A stretch of DNA of 64,000 nt from NCBI RefSeq assembly GCF_004135975.1, contig NZ_CP026538.1, forward strand, positions 2,294,001 through 2,358,000, read 5' to 3'. This document shows, piece by piece, positions 1 through 9,163 of the stretch. The position numbers were made by a program, and so were the translations under genes. Numbering within the stretch: the stretch's first letter is position 1; each line of letters starts with the position of its first letter. Under the pieces are notes generated by a model. That model worked only from the letters and a program-made list of their open reading frames with translations. It did no database searches and had not been told where the DNA came from. Origin of the DNA: Solidesulfovibrio carbinolicus (GTDB lineage Bacteria > Desulfobacterota > Desulfovibrionia > Desulfovibrionales > Desulfovibrionaceae).

Positions 1-1256
1 CCATGGTGACGCTTCGCGTGGTGTCCGGCCGGGACGCCGAGGCAGTCAAGGCGGCCTTGGCCGCGGCGCGCAAGGCCGGCCAGGTCGAGGCTTTGCTTGG
101 CGTGGAGGCGGTGATGCCCGAAGCCGGGCTGCCCCAGGCCTGGCGTGACGCCCTGCGCGGCAAAAAGCCCGGCGAGGCGACCTCCCCCCTGGCCATGGGC
201 CGCGAACATGTCGCCTTGGTGCTGGTGGAACGCACGCCCGCCGCCATGCCCGACCCGGCCAAGGCCTACGCCCGGGTCGAAGCCCGGCTCACCGAGGAAA
301 AACTGGCCAAGGCCTTTGATGCCTGGCTGGCCAAGGCGCTCGGTCAGGCGACCATCCGGGTCAATGCCCGGTTGCTGCCGGCCGGGGCCATGCTGGCCCA
401 GGTCGACGGCAAGGACGGCAACGCCGAGCTTGTCGCCGCCAAGGTCCAGGAAGAAGCCAGCGTCTACGTGGCCGGCGCGGCGCGCCGCGCCCTGGCGAAC
501 CGCCAGCCGGCGGCCGCCCCCCCTGAAGAGCCGCTTGTTTCCCGCCCGCAGGCCCCCCCCGAGGACAAGACGATCCCCCCGTCCTTTGCGCCCGCGCCAC
601 TGGTGCAGGATCAGGGGGGGCGGCCGCTCGCGTCCACGCCGCCTTCCGATGCGACCGAGCCAGTGATTTCCAGCGAGGGTGGCGCGTTGGCGGCCGGGGA
701 GGCGGGGGCAACGGCAGCACCTTCGCCAGCGGCTCCACCCGTTTCGGACGAGATCCGGGTAAGCGAAGGATCGGCAGCCCGGCCCGTGGCCGATGCGGCC
801 AAGCCTGCTCAGATTTCCGGGTTCGCGCCCGCCCGCGACGTCGCCGGACGCGACGAGGCCTCTCAGGTTTCCCCCGAGGTCACGCCCGCCCAGCCGACGC
901 CGGCAGGTACGACCGCTTCGCAACCCGAAGCTCTCCAGCCTGCGGCTACCGCGACTTCGACCGGCAATGCCGCCGGACAACGGGACGCAGCGGCCCTCGG
1001 GCAGCCGTCCGGCCCGGTCCCAGGCCCTGGCGAGGTCGAATTCACCGCCGTCAAGGCGAGCTGGATTCTCTACACGGCGGACGACGGCCGGGAAGAGCGG
1101 ATCTATCTCAAGCCCGGCAAACCGCACCGGGTGACCTATTTACGGCGGCTCACCGTGCGGCTTGGCAGCCCGAGCGAAGTGGCCTACCGTGCCGGCGCAA
1201 GGGCCGAAACCGTCGAGGTCGGCAAAAAGGAAAGCCGGGTGCTGGAATTTCCTTAG
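1..1256 (+). CDS. Parvulin-like periplasmic protein with RodZ-type C-terminal domain (5' partial)
   Basis: The reading frame is open to the left edge of the window, so the N-terminus is missing. The first ~125 residues resemble the C-terminal half of a PpiC/SurA-type peptidyl-prolyl isomerase (helices, then a segment ending GREHVALVLVERTPAA), without the N-terminal chaperone helices expected upstream. Residues ~165-345 are a Pro/Ala/Glu-rich linker. The last ~65 residues (from SWILYTADDG to VLEFP) match the C-terminal domain of the RodZ homologue two genes downstream (GSWVIVSPDKG ... KTIRFP) in length and spacing of hydrophobic and Gly residues. The next gene is a SurA-like chaperone, so an envelope-assembly role is likely. 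Fold assignment of the first part is inference. Confidence 0.7.
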   Translation, partial: MVTLRVVSGRDAEAVKAALAAARKAGQVEALLGVEAVMPEAGLPQAWRDALRGKKPGEATSPLAMGREHVALVLVERTPAAMPDPAKAYARVEARLTEEKLAKAFDAWLAKALGQATIRVNARLLPAGAMLAQVDGKDGNAELVAAKVQEEASVYVAGAARRALANRQPAAAPPEEPLVSRPQAPPEDKTIPPSFAPAPLVQDQGGRPLASTPPSDATEPVISSEGGALAAGEAGATAAPSPAAPPVSDEIRVSEGSAARPVADAAKPAQISGFAPARDVAGRDEASQVSPEVTPAQPTPAGTTASQPEALQPAATATSTGNAAGQRDAAALGQPSGPVPGPGEVEFTAVKASWILYTADDGREERIYLKPGKPHRVTYLRRLTVRLGSPSEVAYRAGARAETVEVGKKESRVLEFP

Positions 1257-1440
1257 GCCCGCCCAACGGCGGACGGGCATGATTGCCTGGGGTTGCAAAA
1301 ACGCGTATACGCCCCGGATGCGTGGCCACGACGCTCTGGGAGGAGATCGGCGTGGTCAGGCGACGCTTCGGGGGCATTGCCGGACGGGCTCGCCGAGTCC
1401 GTTGCAGATGGTTGCCTTAGCCCCATTCATGGAGGATACT

Positions 1441-2433
1441 TTGCCGCAAATCGCGAAATTTTTTGGTGTGTTGGCGCTTCTGGCGAGCCTGGTTGCCCCG
1501 GCCGGAGCCGCTGAACTGGTGGATCGGGTTGTGGCTGTCGTCAACGGCAACCTCATCACCCTGTTTGACGTCAATACCCGCGTGGCGGACATGGTCAAGC
1601 AGACCCAGGGCGTGGCGCTTAGGCCCGATGATCCCCGCCTCGACGATCTGCGGCGACAAGTGCTGGAAAGCATGATCACTGATATGCTCATCGAAAGCGA
1701 GGCCAACAAGCTCAAGGTGACGGTTTCCGATACGGAAATCGATTCGCAAATCGAAGAGATCAAGAAAAAGAACAACCTTTCCCAGCAGCAATTCGTCACG
1801 GAACTGGCCAAGGAAGGCCTGACGCTCAAGCAGTTCCGCGACAAGATGCGCCTGGACAGCATCAAGAAGCGTCTGCTGGGCTTCATGGTGCATCGCAAGG
1901 TGCTTGTCACTGACGACGAGATCCGCGACTACTACGAGAAGAACAAGGGCAGCTTGTCCGCCGCCAAGTCCGTGCTCGGCCCCAAGGTTTCCGGAGGGCT
2001 CGGGTTTATCATGGTGCCCAACAAGAAGCAGGCCGAGGAATTGCGCGACAAGATCAATTCCGGCTCCATGTCCTTCGCTGATGCGGCCAAGAAATTTTCC
2101 ATCGGGCCTGGCCGCGATCAGGGCGGCGATCTGGGCGACGTGCAGATCAAGGATCTGGCCCCGCCTCTGCGTAGCGCGTTGTCCGCCGTGCCTCCCGGAC
2201 AGGTCAGCGAACCGGTCCTTCTCGACGGCAAAGCCGTGCTGCTCGTTCAGCGGACGGCCTCGGCCCCGGCGGAAAAGCCGGCTGCCCCAGCGGTAGCGGC
2301 CGGGTCGAATCCGTCCTATGAGGCGGCCAAGGAACAGATTCAGGAACTGCTCTACAAGCAGAAATTCGACAAACTCTTCCAGGAATACATCGACAATCTG
2401 CGGTCCAAAGCCGTCGTTGAAGTCAAGCTTTAG
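1441..2433 (+). CDS. surA: SurA-like periplasmic peptidyl-prolyl isomerase/chaperone
   Basis: Periplasmic foldase of the SurA/PpiC family, about 330 residues. An N-terminal signal peptide (hydrophobic FFGVLALLASLVAPAGAA) is followed by the SurA N-terminal signature ELVDRVVAVVNGNLIT, a helical chaperone region, and one parvulin domain at roughly residues 180-275 (GGLGFIMVP ... DQGGDLGDV ... VSEPVLLDGKAVLLVQ). I chose the TTG at 1441 because GGAGG (1431-1435) sits just before it; the ATG at 1429 overlaps that ribosome-binding site and would put charged residues before the signal peptide. SurA proteins of enteric bacteria have two parvulin domains; this one has one, as is common in Desulfovibrio. 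It lies between another parvulin-like gene and rodZ. Confidence 0.85.
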   Translation: MPQIAKFFGVLALLASLVAPAGAAELVDRVVAVVNGNLITLFDVNTRVADMVKQTQGVALRPDDPRLDDLRRQVLESMITDMLIESEANKLKVTVSDTEIDSQIEEIKKKNNLSQQQFVTELAKEGLTLKQFRDKMRLDSIKKRLLGFMVHRKVLVTDDEIRDYYEKNKGSLSAAKSVLGPKVSGGLGFIMVPNKKQAEELRDKINSGSMSFADAAKKFSIGPGRDQGGDLGDVQIKDLAPPLRSALSAVPPGQVSEPVLLDGKAVLLVQRTASAPAEKPAAPAVAAGSNPSYEAAKEQIQELLYKQKFDKLFQEYIDNLRSKAVVEVKL

Positions 2434-2498
2434 GGCTTGCGATGGTCCGCCGAGCGTCCTCCCGCTCCCGGCGTTACGGACTCTGAGGAGTTTTTTGT

Positions 2499-3950
2499 AT
2501 GGATTTGCGAGAGATAGGGACGATGCTACGCGAGGAGCGGGAGCGGCAGGGACTCTCCCTCGAAACGGTGTCGGACAAGACCAAGATAACACGATCCTGT
2601 CTGGCGGCCATTGAGGAGGGTAACGACGGTTTGTTGCCCCATCCGGTGTACGCTAAGGGATTTATTAAGAATTACGCACGCTTGCTCGGCGTTGACCACG
2701 AGGAGTTCGCCGCGCGGCTGTCAACGGTCTATCAAGTCGAGGAACCGACGCCGTTTCGGGATATTTCCTTGGCAACCGACATTCCGGACGATGCCTGCGG
2801 CTGCTCCGTGCCTTCGCTGGCCCCCCGGCCGCCGGTCATGCTTTGGCTGGCCGGAGCCGGGGCCGTCATCGTTGTCCTGGCCCTGGGCTGGTATCTTTTC
2901 GCCCGGGTGTTCTCCGGTTCCGAATCGTCGGGCGAAGCCAAGCCGGCCGAAACGGCCGACGTTGCCCCGAGCAAGCCCATTGCCGCGCCCGTGTCCGAGC
3001 CCGCCGTGCCGACGCCGGCCCCGGTCCAACCCGCGCCGGCTGCGCCCGTGGCCGTGACTCCGACCGTGCCGCCGGCCGTGACGCCCACCGTTCCCCCGGC
3101 CGTGACGCCGGCTCCCGTCGAGACGCTCAAGCCCCAGTCGGAAACCGCCAAACTAGGCGCGCCCACGGCCGACGACAAGGCCACCCAGGACATCGCCGTC
3201 AGCGGGCCGACCGGTTCGGCTCCGGCCGTGCCCGCCGCCCCGGAGGCCGTACCCGCCGCCCCGGTCGCTCCGGTTGCGCCAACAGCCAAGAACTTCACCG
3301 TGGGTGAAACCGGACCCCATGTCGTGACCATCGCCGCCAATGAACGCTGCTGGCTCCAGGCCGGAGCCGACGGCGGGGCCATGCACGAGACCATGCTCGA
3401 AAAGGGCGACACCTTCACCGGCCGCTTCGCCGACAACATGCTCGTGCGCCTGGGCAACGCCGGCGCGGTGGAAATTCATTTCGACAACAAGCTCTACCCC
3501 CTCCAGGCCGGCAGGGGATCGGTCAAGACTCTCAAATTCGTGGCCAAGAAGACCGACCAGACGACTCCGGCCAATGGCCAGGGGCAGCCGGCCGTTGCGC
3601 CTCAGACAACGGTCCCGGCGACTGTCCCGCCAGCCGCCCAGCCGACTGCGGCGCTGCCGGTCGCTCCTCCCGCCGTCGCTCCTACGCCCGGTCCGGCCAC
3701 CGAGAATGCTTCCGGAGACAAGGAAGTGGAGATCTACGGCCAGGACGGCAGCTGGGTCATCGTTAGTCCGGACAAGGGGCCGTCCAAGGAAATCTACGTG
3801 AAAAAGGGCCAACGCATCACCGTGCCTTTTGGCGAGAAGATTGAGATCAAGCTCGGCAATCCGAGCAGCGTGGTGTTTCGTTACAACGGCCAGGAAACGC
3901 CGGTGACCACCGAGAAAGGCGCGGTCAAGACCATCCGGTTTCCGCAATAG
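2499..3950 (+). CDS. rodZ: RodZ-type cytoskeletal membrane protein with two tandem C-terminal domains
   Basis: 483 residues. The cytoplasmic N-terminus (residues ~1-75) is a Cro/xre-type helix-turn-helix of the RodZ kind (LREERERQGLSLETVSDKTK, then HPVYAKGFIKNYARLLGV). A single membrane helix spans ~113-135, followed by a long Pro/Ala/Val periplasmic linker. Two related beta domains of the DUF4115 type follow: ~272-349 (AANERCWLQAGADGG ... KTLKFV) and ~417-483 (DGSWVIVSPDKG ... KTIRFP), separated by another Pro-rich linker. Typical RodZ has one such domain. RodZ links MreB to cell-wall synthesis and rod shape. The start is ATG with TGAGGAG upstream. The neighbours are a SurA-like foldase and recO. 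Confidence 0.85.
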   Translation: MDLREIGTMLREERERQGLSLETVSDKTKITRSCLAAIEEGNDGLLPHPVYAKGFIKNYARLLGVDHEEFAARLSTVYQVEEPTPFRDISLATDIPDDACGCSVPSLAPRPPVMLWLAGAGAVIVVLALGWYLFARVFSGSESSGEAKPAETADVAPSKPIAAPVSEPAVPTPAPVQPAPAAPVAVTPTVPPAVTPTVPPAVTPAPVETLKPQSETAKLGAPTADDKATQDIAVSGPTGSAPAVPAAPEAVPAAPVAPVAPTAKNFTVGETGPHVVTIAANERCWLQAGADGGAMHETMLEKGDTFTGRFADNMLVRLGNAGAVEIHFDNKLYPLQAGRGSVKTLKFVAKKTDQTTPANGQGQPAVAPQTTVPATVPPAAQPTAALPVAPPAVAPTPGPATENASGDKEVEIYGQDGSWVIVSPDKGPSKEIYVKKGQRITVPFGEKIEIKLGNPSSVVFRYNGQETPVTTEKGAVKTIRFPQ

Positions 3951-4108
3951 GGGAGCGTATGGTCACGACCGCCTGACTTTGGCGGCAGGCTGAAAGCGGC
4001 CTGGGTTCGTCCGAGAACACAGGCTGACGGGCGCTTGGCAAGGCGCTGTGGACGCTGGCCAGCGTTTGCAGCGCCTTGCCCGCGCCGCGACGGTCGGACC
4101 GGGACGGT

Positions 4109-4858
4109 ATGGAGTATAGCGATCAGGTCCTCATACTGGCCGTCAAGCGGTTTCGGGAGATCGACGCCTGGGTGCGTCTGCTCTCGCCTACGCGGGGAGT
4201 CTATACGGCCTTTGCCTTCGGAGGCCTCAAAAGCCGCCGCCGGTTCCTGGGTTGCCTTGATCCGCTCAACCACGTCCAGTTCAAGGTGCGCCGCTCGGGC
4301 TATCGCGGCTACCGTTGCCTGGCCGAGGGCAAGCTGCTTGATGCCCCTCGGCAGTTGCGAAGCCATCCCCAACGCCTGGGCATGGCTGTTAACTGCTTGA
4401 AATTTTTTGAGGCCGCGCCGGTTGCCCCTGGAAGCTTCGCCGAGGCGTACGGCCTGATGCGCGCCATGCTCGCGACCCTGGACGCGGCCGAGGAACCCTC
4501 GCCGCTTTTTCCGCTCCTTTTTCGGGCGCGGATGACGTTTTTGCACGGCATGTTGCCGACGTGCGGCCAGTGCGCCGTCTGCGGCCAGCCCTTGGGCCAA
4601 GCTGGGGCGGTGTGCCACGTGGAAGAGGGGCGGGTGGCCTGTCCCGACTGCCGCGCGGCCGCTTCGGGCGGGGTGAACGCGCCCCTTGGCGGCGAGGCCC
4701 TGGCGCTTCTGGCTTCGGCCGTGGAGCAGGGGCCGGAGCAGTGGGCCGCTTGTCGGCCCCATCCGGCCGCCGGCCGGGAGTTTTCCCGGGCCGTGGATCT
4801 CCTGGTGCGCTACCACATGGGGCTGGCCTGGGAGCAAGGTGGATTCGTGCGAGCCTGA
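4109..4858 (+). CDS. recO: DNA repair protein RecO
   Basis: 249 residues, the usual RecO length. The N-terminal OB-fold is visible (YSDQVLILAVKRFREIDAWVRLLSPTRGVYTAFAFGG, with the typical GGLKSRRRFLG segment), then a helical region, then a zinc-binding cluster with Cys residues near 152, 155, 158, 178 and 181 (TCGQCAVCG ... CPDC). RecO mediates loading of RecA onto SSB-coated DNA in the RecFOR pathway. The start ATG was taken at MEYSDQ because an upstream extension has no family similarity. It is followed by glyQ after a 196-base gap. Confidence 0.88.
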   Translation: MEYSDQVLILAVKRFREIDAWVRLLSPTRGVYTAFAFGGLKSRRRFLGCLDPLNHVQFKVRRSGYRGYRCLAEGKLLDAPRQLRSHPQRLGMAVNCLKFFEAAPVAPGSFAEAYGLMRAMLATLDAAEEPSPLFPLLFRARMTFLHGMLPTCGQCAVCGQPLGQAGAVCHVEEGRVACPDCRAAASGGVNAPLGGEALALLASAVEQGPEQWAACRPHPAAGREFSRAVDLLVRYHMGLAWEQGGFVRA

Positions 4859-5054
4859 TTCGGGGGGCGTGCGGCGTATTTCGTAGGCCCGGCCGGACTG
4901 TCGTTTTGCCTCGGTCCTGCTGGACCGGCCCAAGCAGCCGGTGAACGGATTTTATTTGGCCGGGAGGCTTTTTCGCGGGGCGCGGCGCGTGCGCCGGCCC
5001 GCCCCGTCGCCGCCGCTGCCCGGCCGGCGGCGAAACCTTGAAATCGGAGCGAGC

Positions 5055-5927
5055 ATGTACTTTCAGGATGTCATTTTGACGCTGCAAAACTTCTGGGCCA
5101 AGTCCGGTTGCCTGGTGGTCCAGCCCTACGACAGCGAGGTCGGGGCCGGCACCTTCAATCCGCATACGTTTTTCCGGGTCATCGGTCCCGAACCCTGGAA
5201 CGTCGCCTACGTGCAGCCCTCGCGCCGCCCCACCGACGGCCGCTACGGCGAAAATCCCAACCGCCTGCAGCACTATTACCAGTTCCAGGTGATCCTCAAG
5301 CCCTCGCCGGACAACATCCAGGACCTCTATTTGCAAAGCCTGGCCGCCCTGGGGCTGTCCGCCTCGGACCACGACGTGCGCTTCGTCGAGGACGACTGGG
5401 AATCCCCCACCCTGGGGGCCTGGGGCCTGGGCTGGGAAGTCTGGCTCGACGGCATGGAAGCCACCCAGTTCACCTACTTCCAGCAGGTGGGCGGCATCGA
5501 CCTGTCGCCGGTTTCGGTGGAGATCACCTACGGCCTTGAGCGCATCACCATGTACCTGCAGCAAAAGGACTCGGTCTACGACCTGGATTGGAACGACCGG
5601 GTCACCTACGGCCAGGTGCACCAGCGCGGCGAATACGAACATTCGCGCTACAATTTCGAGGAATCCGACGCCGCCATGCTCCTGGCCCATTTCAATGCCT
5701 GCGAGAAAGAGTGCAAGCGGCTGTGTGAACTGGGCCTGCCCTGGCCGGCCTATGACTATTGCCTCAAGTGTTCCCACGCCTTCAACATGCTCGAAGCCCG
5801 GGGAGCCATCTCCATCACCGAGCGCACCGGCTACATCGGCCGGGTGCGGGCCCTGGCCTCGGCGCTGGCTCGGCTCTACGCCGCCCAGCGCAAGGAACTC
5901 GACTATCCCCTGCTCAACAAAGGCTAA
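5055..5927 (+). CDS. glyQ: Glycyl-tRNA synthetase alpha subunit
   Basis: 290 residues, standard for GlyQ. The family's conserved N-terminus is present ([45 protein letters not shown]) together with [16 protein letters not shown] and the class II motif region [12 protein letters not shown]. It forms the catalytic alpha subunit of the alpha2beta2 enzyme charging tRNA-Gly in the cytoplasm. The ATG has a GGAGCGAGC ribosome-binding site; a longer open frame upstream has no GlyQ similarity. glyS follows after 12 bases, so the subunits are co-transcribed. Confidence 0.96.
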   Translation: MYFQDVILTLQNFWAKSGCLVVQPYDSEVGAGTFNPHTFFRVIGPEPWNVAYVQPSRRPTDGRYGENPNRLQHYYQFQVILKPSPDNIQDLYLQSLAALGLSASDHDVRFVEDDWESPTLGAWGLGWEVWLDGMEATQFTYFQQVGGIDLSPVSVEITYGLERITMYLQQKDSVYDLDWNDRVTYGQVHQRGEYEHSRYNFEESDAAMLLAHFNACEKECKRLCELGLPWPAYDYCLKCSHAFNMLEARGAISITERTGYIGRVRALASALARLYAAQRKELDYPLLNKG

Positions 5928-5939
5928 AGGAACCACGCC

Positions 5940-8033
5940 ATGTCCCATTTTCTGTTCGAGATCGGATTCGAGGAGATGCCGGCCCGGTTCCTGCCCGGGC
6001 TCGTCGATGAGGTGAAAAAGCTCTTTGCCGAGGGGCTGGCCCAGGCCAAGGTCGATTGCGGGACCATCGCCGCCTTTGCCACGCCCCGGCGTCTGGTGGT
6101 CAGCGTGCCCGACATGGCCGCCGCCGCCCGCCGGGAAGAGGAAGTCGTCAGCGGACCGCCCGAAAAAGTGGGTTTCGATGCCGCCGGCGTGCCCACCAAA
6201 GCCGCCGAGGGCTTTGCCAAGGGCCAGGGCCTGGACGTGTCCGCCGTCTTCGTCATGGAAACGCCCAAGGGCCGCTATCTGGCCCTGCGCAAGACCACCG
6301 GCGGCGAAGCCGCCATCGAACTCCTGCCGGCTCTGTGCCTGGAGGCGGTCAAAAAACTCTCCTTCCCCAAGCGCATGCGCTGGGGCAGCCGCGAGTTCGC
6401 CTTCGGCCGGCCGGTGCATTGGTTTTTGGCTCTTTTGGACGACGCCGTCGTGCCGTTCCAGTTCGACGACATCGCTTCGGGCCGCGTCACCTACGGCCAG
6501 CGCATCATGGGCCCCGGCCCCTTTGAGGTTCCTGCGGCGGCCGCCTATTTCGACATCATCCGCGACAAGGGCAAGGTCGTCCTCGACGCCCGGGAACGCG
6601 AAGGCATCGTGCGCTCCCAGGCCGAAGCCCTGGCCAAGGAAGCCGGCGGCACGGCCGTCATCAACCCGGCTCTTTTGGCCGAGGTCACGGGCCTCACCGA
6701 GCATCCGGTGGTATTGCTTGGCCGCTTCGACCCCAAATTTCTGGACGTTCCCCGCGAAGTGCTCATCACCAGCATGGAGAGCCATCAGAAGAGCTTTGCC
6801 GTGGAAGACGGCAAGGGCGGGCTGCTGCCGGTTTTCCTCACAACCCTGGGCCTTGTGCCGGGCAATGTGGAGCTCGTGCGCCGGGGCTGGCAGCGGGTGT
6901 TGACCGCCCGCCTCGAAGATGCCCGGTTCTTCTGGGAGGCCGACCTGTCGGCCAGCCTGGAAACCTGGCAGAAAAAGCTGGAAAGCGTGGTCTTCCTGGC
7001 CGGCCTTGGCTCCATGCGCGAAAAGGGCAAGCGGCTGGAACGGTTGTGCGGGCTTATCGCCGAACAGGCCGGCAAGCCCGAGATCATGCTGGAATCCTCC
7101 CAGGCCGGCGGCGTGGCCAAGGTCGATCTCGTCTCGGACATGGTGGGCGAATTCGCCGAGCTCCAAGGAATCATGGGCGGCATTTACAGCCGTCGAAAAG
7201 GCCAGTCCAAGACCGTCTCCCGGGCCGTGGCCGAGCAGTATCTGCCGGCCGGACCGGACAGCCCCGTGCCGGCGACTCTGGCCGGCGCCATCCTGTCCAT
7301 CGCCGACAAGGCCGACACCCTGGCCGGCTGCTTCGGCCTGGACATGGCCCCGACGGGCGCGGCCGACCCCTACGCCCTGCGCCGGGCGGCCCTGGGCATC
7401 TGCCGCGTGGTCATTGAGCACGGCTTGCGCCTGGACCTCATGGAACTCCTGCAGGGAGCCATCGACGGCTATGGCGAGGTGAAGTTCAAGGTGGACCGCA
7501 CCCATGTCCTGGCCAAGCTCCTCGACTTCTTCGGCCAGCGCCTCAAGGCCTACTTCACCGGCCAGGGCTACGACACCCTGGTGGTGGAAGCGGCCCTGGG
7601 CGCGTCCTACAACGACATCGCCGCGCTGTCGGCCCGTCTGGCCGCCCTGGCCGGATTCGCCGCCAAGCCGGACTTCGATCAGGCCGTGCTGACCTTCAAA
7701 CGGGCGGCCAACATCATTCGCAAGCAGGGCGTCGGGGCCGGCGTGCCCCTGACCGGCGTGGTCAAGGCGGCGCTTCTGGAAGAACAGGCCGAGAAGAATC
7801 TGGCGGCGGTGTGCCAGGACGTCTTCCCGCGTTTTGACGCCCTCTTTGATGCCGGTGACTACGGCGCGGTGCTGGAGCTCTTGTACGAGCTGCGGCCGTC
7901 GGTTGACGCCTTCTTCGACAACGTCATGGTCATGTGCGACGACATGGATATGCGGCTTAACCGCCTCAATCTGCTCAAGTCGCTGGTTGACCGTCTGGGC
8001 CGGGTAGCGGATTTCGCCGCCCTGCAAGTGTAA
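5940..8033 (+). CDS. glyS: Glycyl-tRNA synthetase beta subunit
   Basis: 697 residues, the expected size. It begins with the GlyS signature MSHFLFEIGFEEMPARFLPG and contains the conserved TPRRLVV segment and KRMRWG ... FGRPVHWFLALLDD. The C-terminal DALR-like anticodon-binding helices end near ADFAALQV. The beta subunit provides tRNA recognition and binding for the GlyQS heterotetramer. It starts 12 bases after glyQ. A 1,217-codon open frame on the opposite strand overlaps it but is a codon-bias shadow. Confidence 0.96.
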   Translation: MSHFLFEIGFEEMPARFLPGLVDEVKKLFAEGLAQAKVDCGTIAAFATPRRLVVSVPDMAAAARREEEVVSGPPEKVGFDAAGVPTKAAEGFAKGQGLDVSAVFVMETPKGRYLALRKTTGGEAAIELLPALCLEAVKKLSFPKRMRWGSREFAFGRPVHWFLALLDDAVVPFQFDDIASGRVTYGQRIMGPGPFEVPAAAAYFDIIRDKGKVVLDAREREGIVRSQAEALAKEAGGTAVINPALLAEVTGLTEHPVVLLGRFDPKFLDVPREVLITSMESHQKSFAVEDGKGGLLPVFLTTLGLVPGNVELVRRGWQRVLTARLEDARFFWEADLSASLETWQKKLESVVFLAGLGSMREKGKRLERLCGLIAEQAGKPEIMLESSQAGGVAKVDLVSDMVGEFAELQGIMGGIYSRRKGQSKTVSRAVAEQYLPAGPDSPVPATLAGAILSIADKADTLAGCFGLDMAPTGAADPYALRRAALGICRVVIEHGLRLDLMELLQGAIDGYGEVKFKVDRTHVLAKLLDFFGQRLKAYFTGQGYDTLVVEAALGASYNDIAALSARLAALAGFAAKPDFDQAVLTFKRAANIIRKQGVGAGVPLTGVVKAALLEEQAEKNLAAVCQDVFPRFDALFDAGDYGAVLELLYELRPSVDAFFDNVMVMCDDMDMRLNRLNLLKSLVDRLGRVADFAALQV

Positions 8034-8049
8034 CTTTCGCATAAACTGC

Positions 8050-8078
8050 TTGACAGGTTTGGCGCATTGGGCTAGCTA
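8050..8078 (+). promoter_or_regulatory. Candidate sigma70 promoter of rpsT
   Basis: A perfect TTGACA hexamer (8050-8055) is followed after 17 bases by TAGCTA (8073-8078), in the 82-base gap before rpsT. The -10 match is poor, but the -35 is exact, the spacing is ideal, and an independent promoter is expected for a ribosomal protein gene. Confidence 0.5.
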
Positions 8079-8115
8079 ACCCTGCTTCAGCGAACACTTC
8101 ACGGAGGAACGATCC

Positions 8116-8385
8116 TTGGCCAACCATAAATCCGCCATCAAACGGCATCGTCAAAGCCTTTTGGCCCGGGCTCGCAACCGGGCGGTCAAGACCCGCGTGC
8201 GTAACGTCATCAAGGCCGTGCGCGCCGCCCTGGTCGGCGGGGACGCCGCTGCCGCCGAAACCGCCCTGCTGACCGCCACCAAGGTGCTCGACAAGGCCGC
8301 CACCAAAAAGATCATTCACTGGAAGACTGCCGCCCGCAACATCTCGCGGCTGTCCACGGCCGTCAACAAGGCCAAGTCGGCCTAG
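8116..8385 (+). CDS. rpsT: Small ribosomal subunit protein S20
   Basis: 89 residues, Lys/Arg/Ala-rich, with the S20 signature [13 protein letters not shown] at the N-terminus and [20 protein letters not shown] at the C-terminus. It binds 16S rRNA during 30S assembly. The start codon is TTG (8116-8118) with ACGGAGGA just upstream; no ATG exists in a suitable position, and TTG/GTG starts are known for rpsT, where they limit expression. It is flanked by a candidate promoter and a strong terminator, so it is probably monocistronic. Confidence 0.96.
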   Translation: MANHKSAIKRHRQSLLARARNRAVKTRVRNVIKAVRAALVGGDAAAAETALLTATKVLDKAATKKIIHWKTAARNISRLSTAVNKAKSA

Positions 8386-8410
8386 TCTTCCGGTTTACTG
8401 GTGTTTTTCC

Positions 8411-8442
8411 AAAGCCCGCCGCGAGGTTTCGCGGCGGGCTTT
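8411..8442 (+). terminator. Intrinsic terminator after rpsT
   Basis: A perfect 14-bp stem (8411-8424 with 8429-8442) closed by the tetraloop GGTT. The right arm ends in CTTT, giving a short U-tract. It lies 25 bases after the rpsT stop codon. Confidence 0.88.
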
Positions 8443-8605
8443 TGGCGTTTGGCGGCGGATTGTTGCGGGCTTGGCGGCTGCGGCTGCTGCGGCGGTTTGG
8501 CGGGCTGAGCGGGACGGCCCTGAGGCTTTTGCCGGGGTGAATTTCGGCTGGCGCTTGCGCCTTGGCCGGGGCAGAGTCGGGCGACGCACCCGAAAGGAGC
8601 AGGGC

Positions 8606-9163
8606 ATGGGCAAATGGTTTGGAACGATGGTGTTGGCGTTGCTGTTTACAGCGCTCGGCGGGGCCGTTGCCTTGGCCGGGCCGCCCGTTTCCGCTGTTTC
8701 GGCCAGTTCCGACGCGGACAAGCCGGCGGCCGGCCGGCCCCATCCGGCCGCGACCGAGGCGGAAAAAACCCTGGACAAGCTGCTGCGGCTTTCGGAGAAG
8801 CGCGCCGGGCTGGTGGACGCGCTGCTTGGCCGCCCCGGCGGCGGCAAGGGCGACGCCGCCTTGGCGCGCGAACTGACCACCGCCCGGCTGCGCCATGATC
8901 TGGCCGAGCTGGAACGCAAAGCCGTTCGCGACAACTGCAAGGGGCGCTATATTCCGGGCGAGCTCTGCGGCCTGGACTACAATCCCCTCACCTGCGCCCA
9001 GGACGAGTCCGACGCGCCCTACAGCTACCGCACCACGGCCGCAACCCCCGACCGGGCGGACATTGTTTATTCCTGGCCGGGCGCGGCTAACCCCTCGGCA
9101 AGCTTCATCATGGTGCGCGAGGGCGAAGCCTGGAAGCTCGACGCGGTGCGGTGTCTGCCGTGA
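8606..9163 (+). CDS. Secreted protein of unknown function
   Basis: 185 residues. A clear signal peptide (KWFGTMVLALLFTALGGAVALA) is followed by a linker and then helices rich in Leu, Arg and Glu (TEAEKTLDKLLRLSEKRAGLVDALLG). The C-terminal ~90 residues contain four Cys (DNCKGRY, GELCGLDYN, LTCAQDE, AVRCLP), which could form two periplasmic disulfides. I recognise no family. The start ATG is preceded by AAAGGAG, a good ribosome-binding site. Its stop overlaps the start region of the following alpha/beta hydrolase gene, suggesting co-expression. Confidence 0.7.
   Translation: MGKWFGTMVLALLFTALGGAVALAGPPVSAVSASSDADKPAAGRPHPAATEAEKTLDKLLRLSEKRAGLVDALLGRPGGGKGDAALARELTTARLRHDLAELERKAVRDNCKGRYIPGELCGLDYNPLTCAQDESDAPYSYRTTAATPDRADIVYSWPGAANPSASFIMVREGEAWKLDAVRCLP

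Noticed and set aside
4389-8042. A 1,217-codon open frame on the minus strand opposite glyQ/glyS
   Set aside because: It mirrors glyS codons in the antisense frame, has no recognisable domains and is rich in Gly/His/Ala/Glu as expected for a shadow in high-GC DNA.
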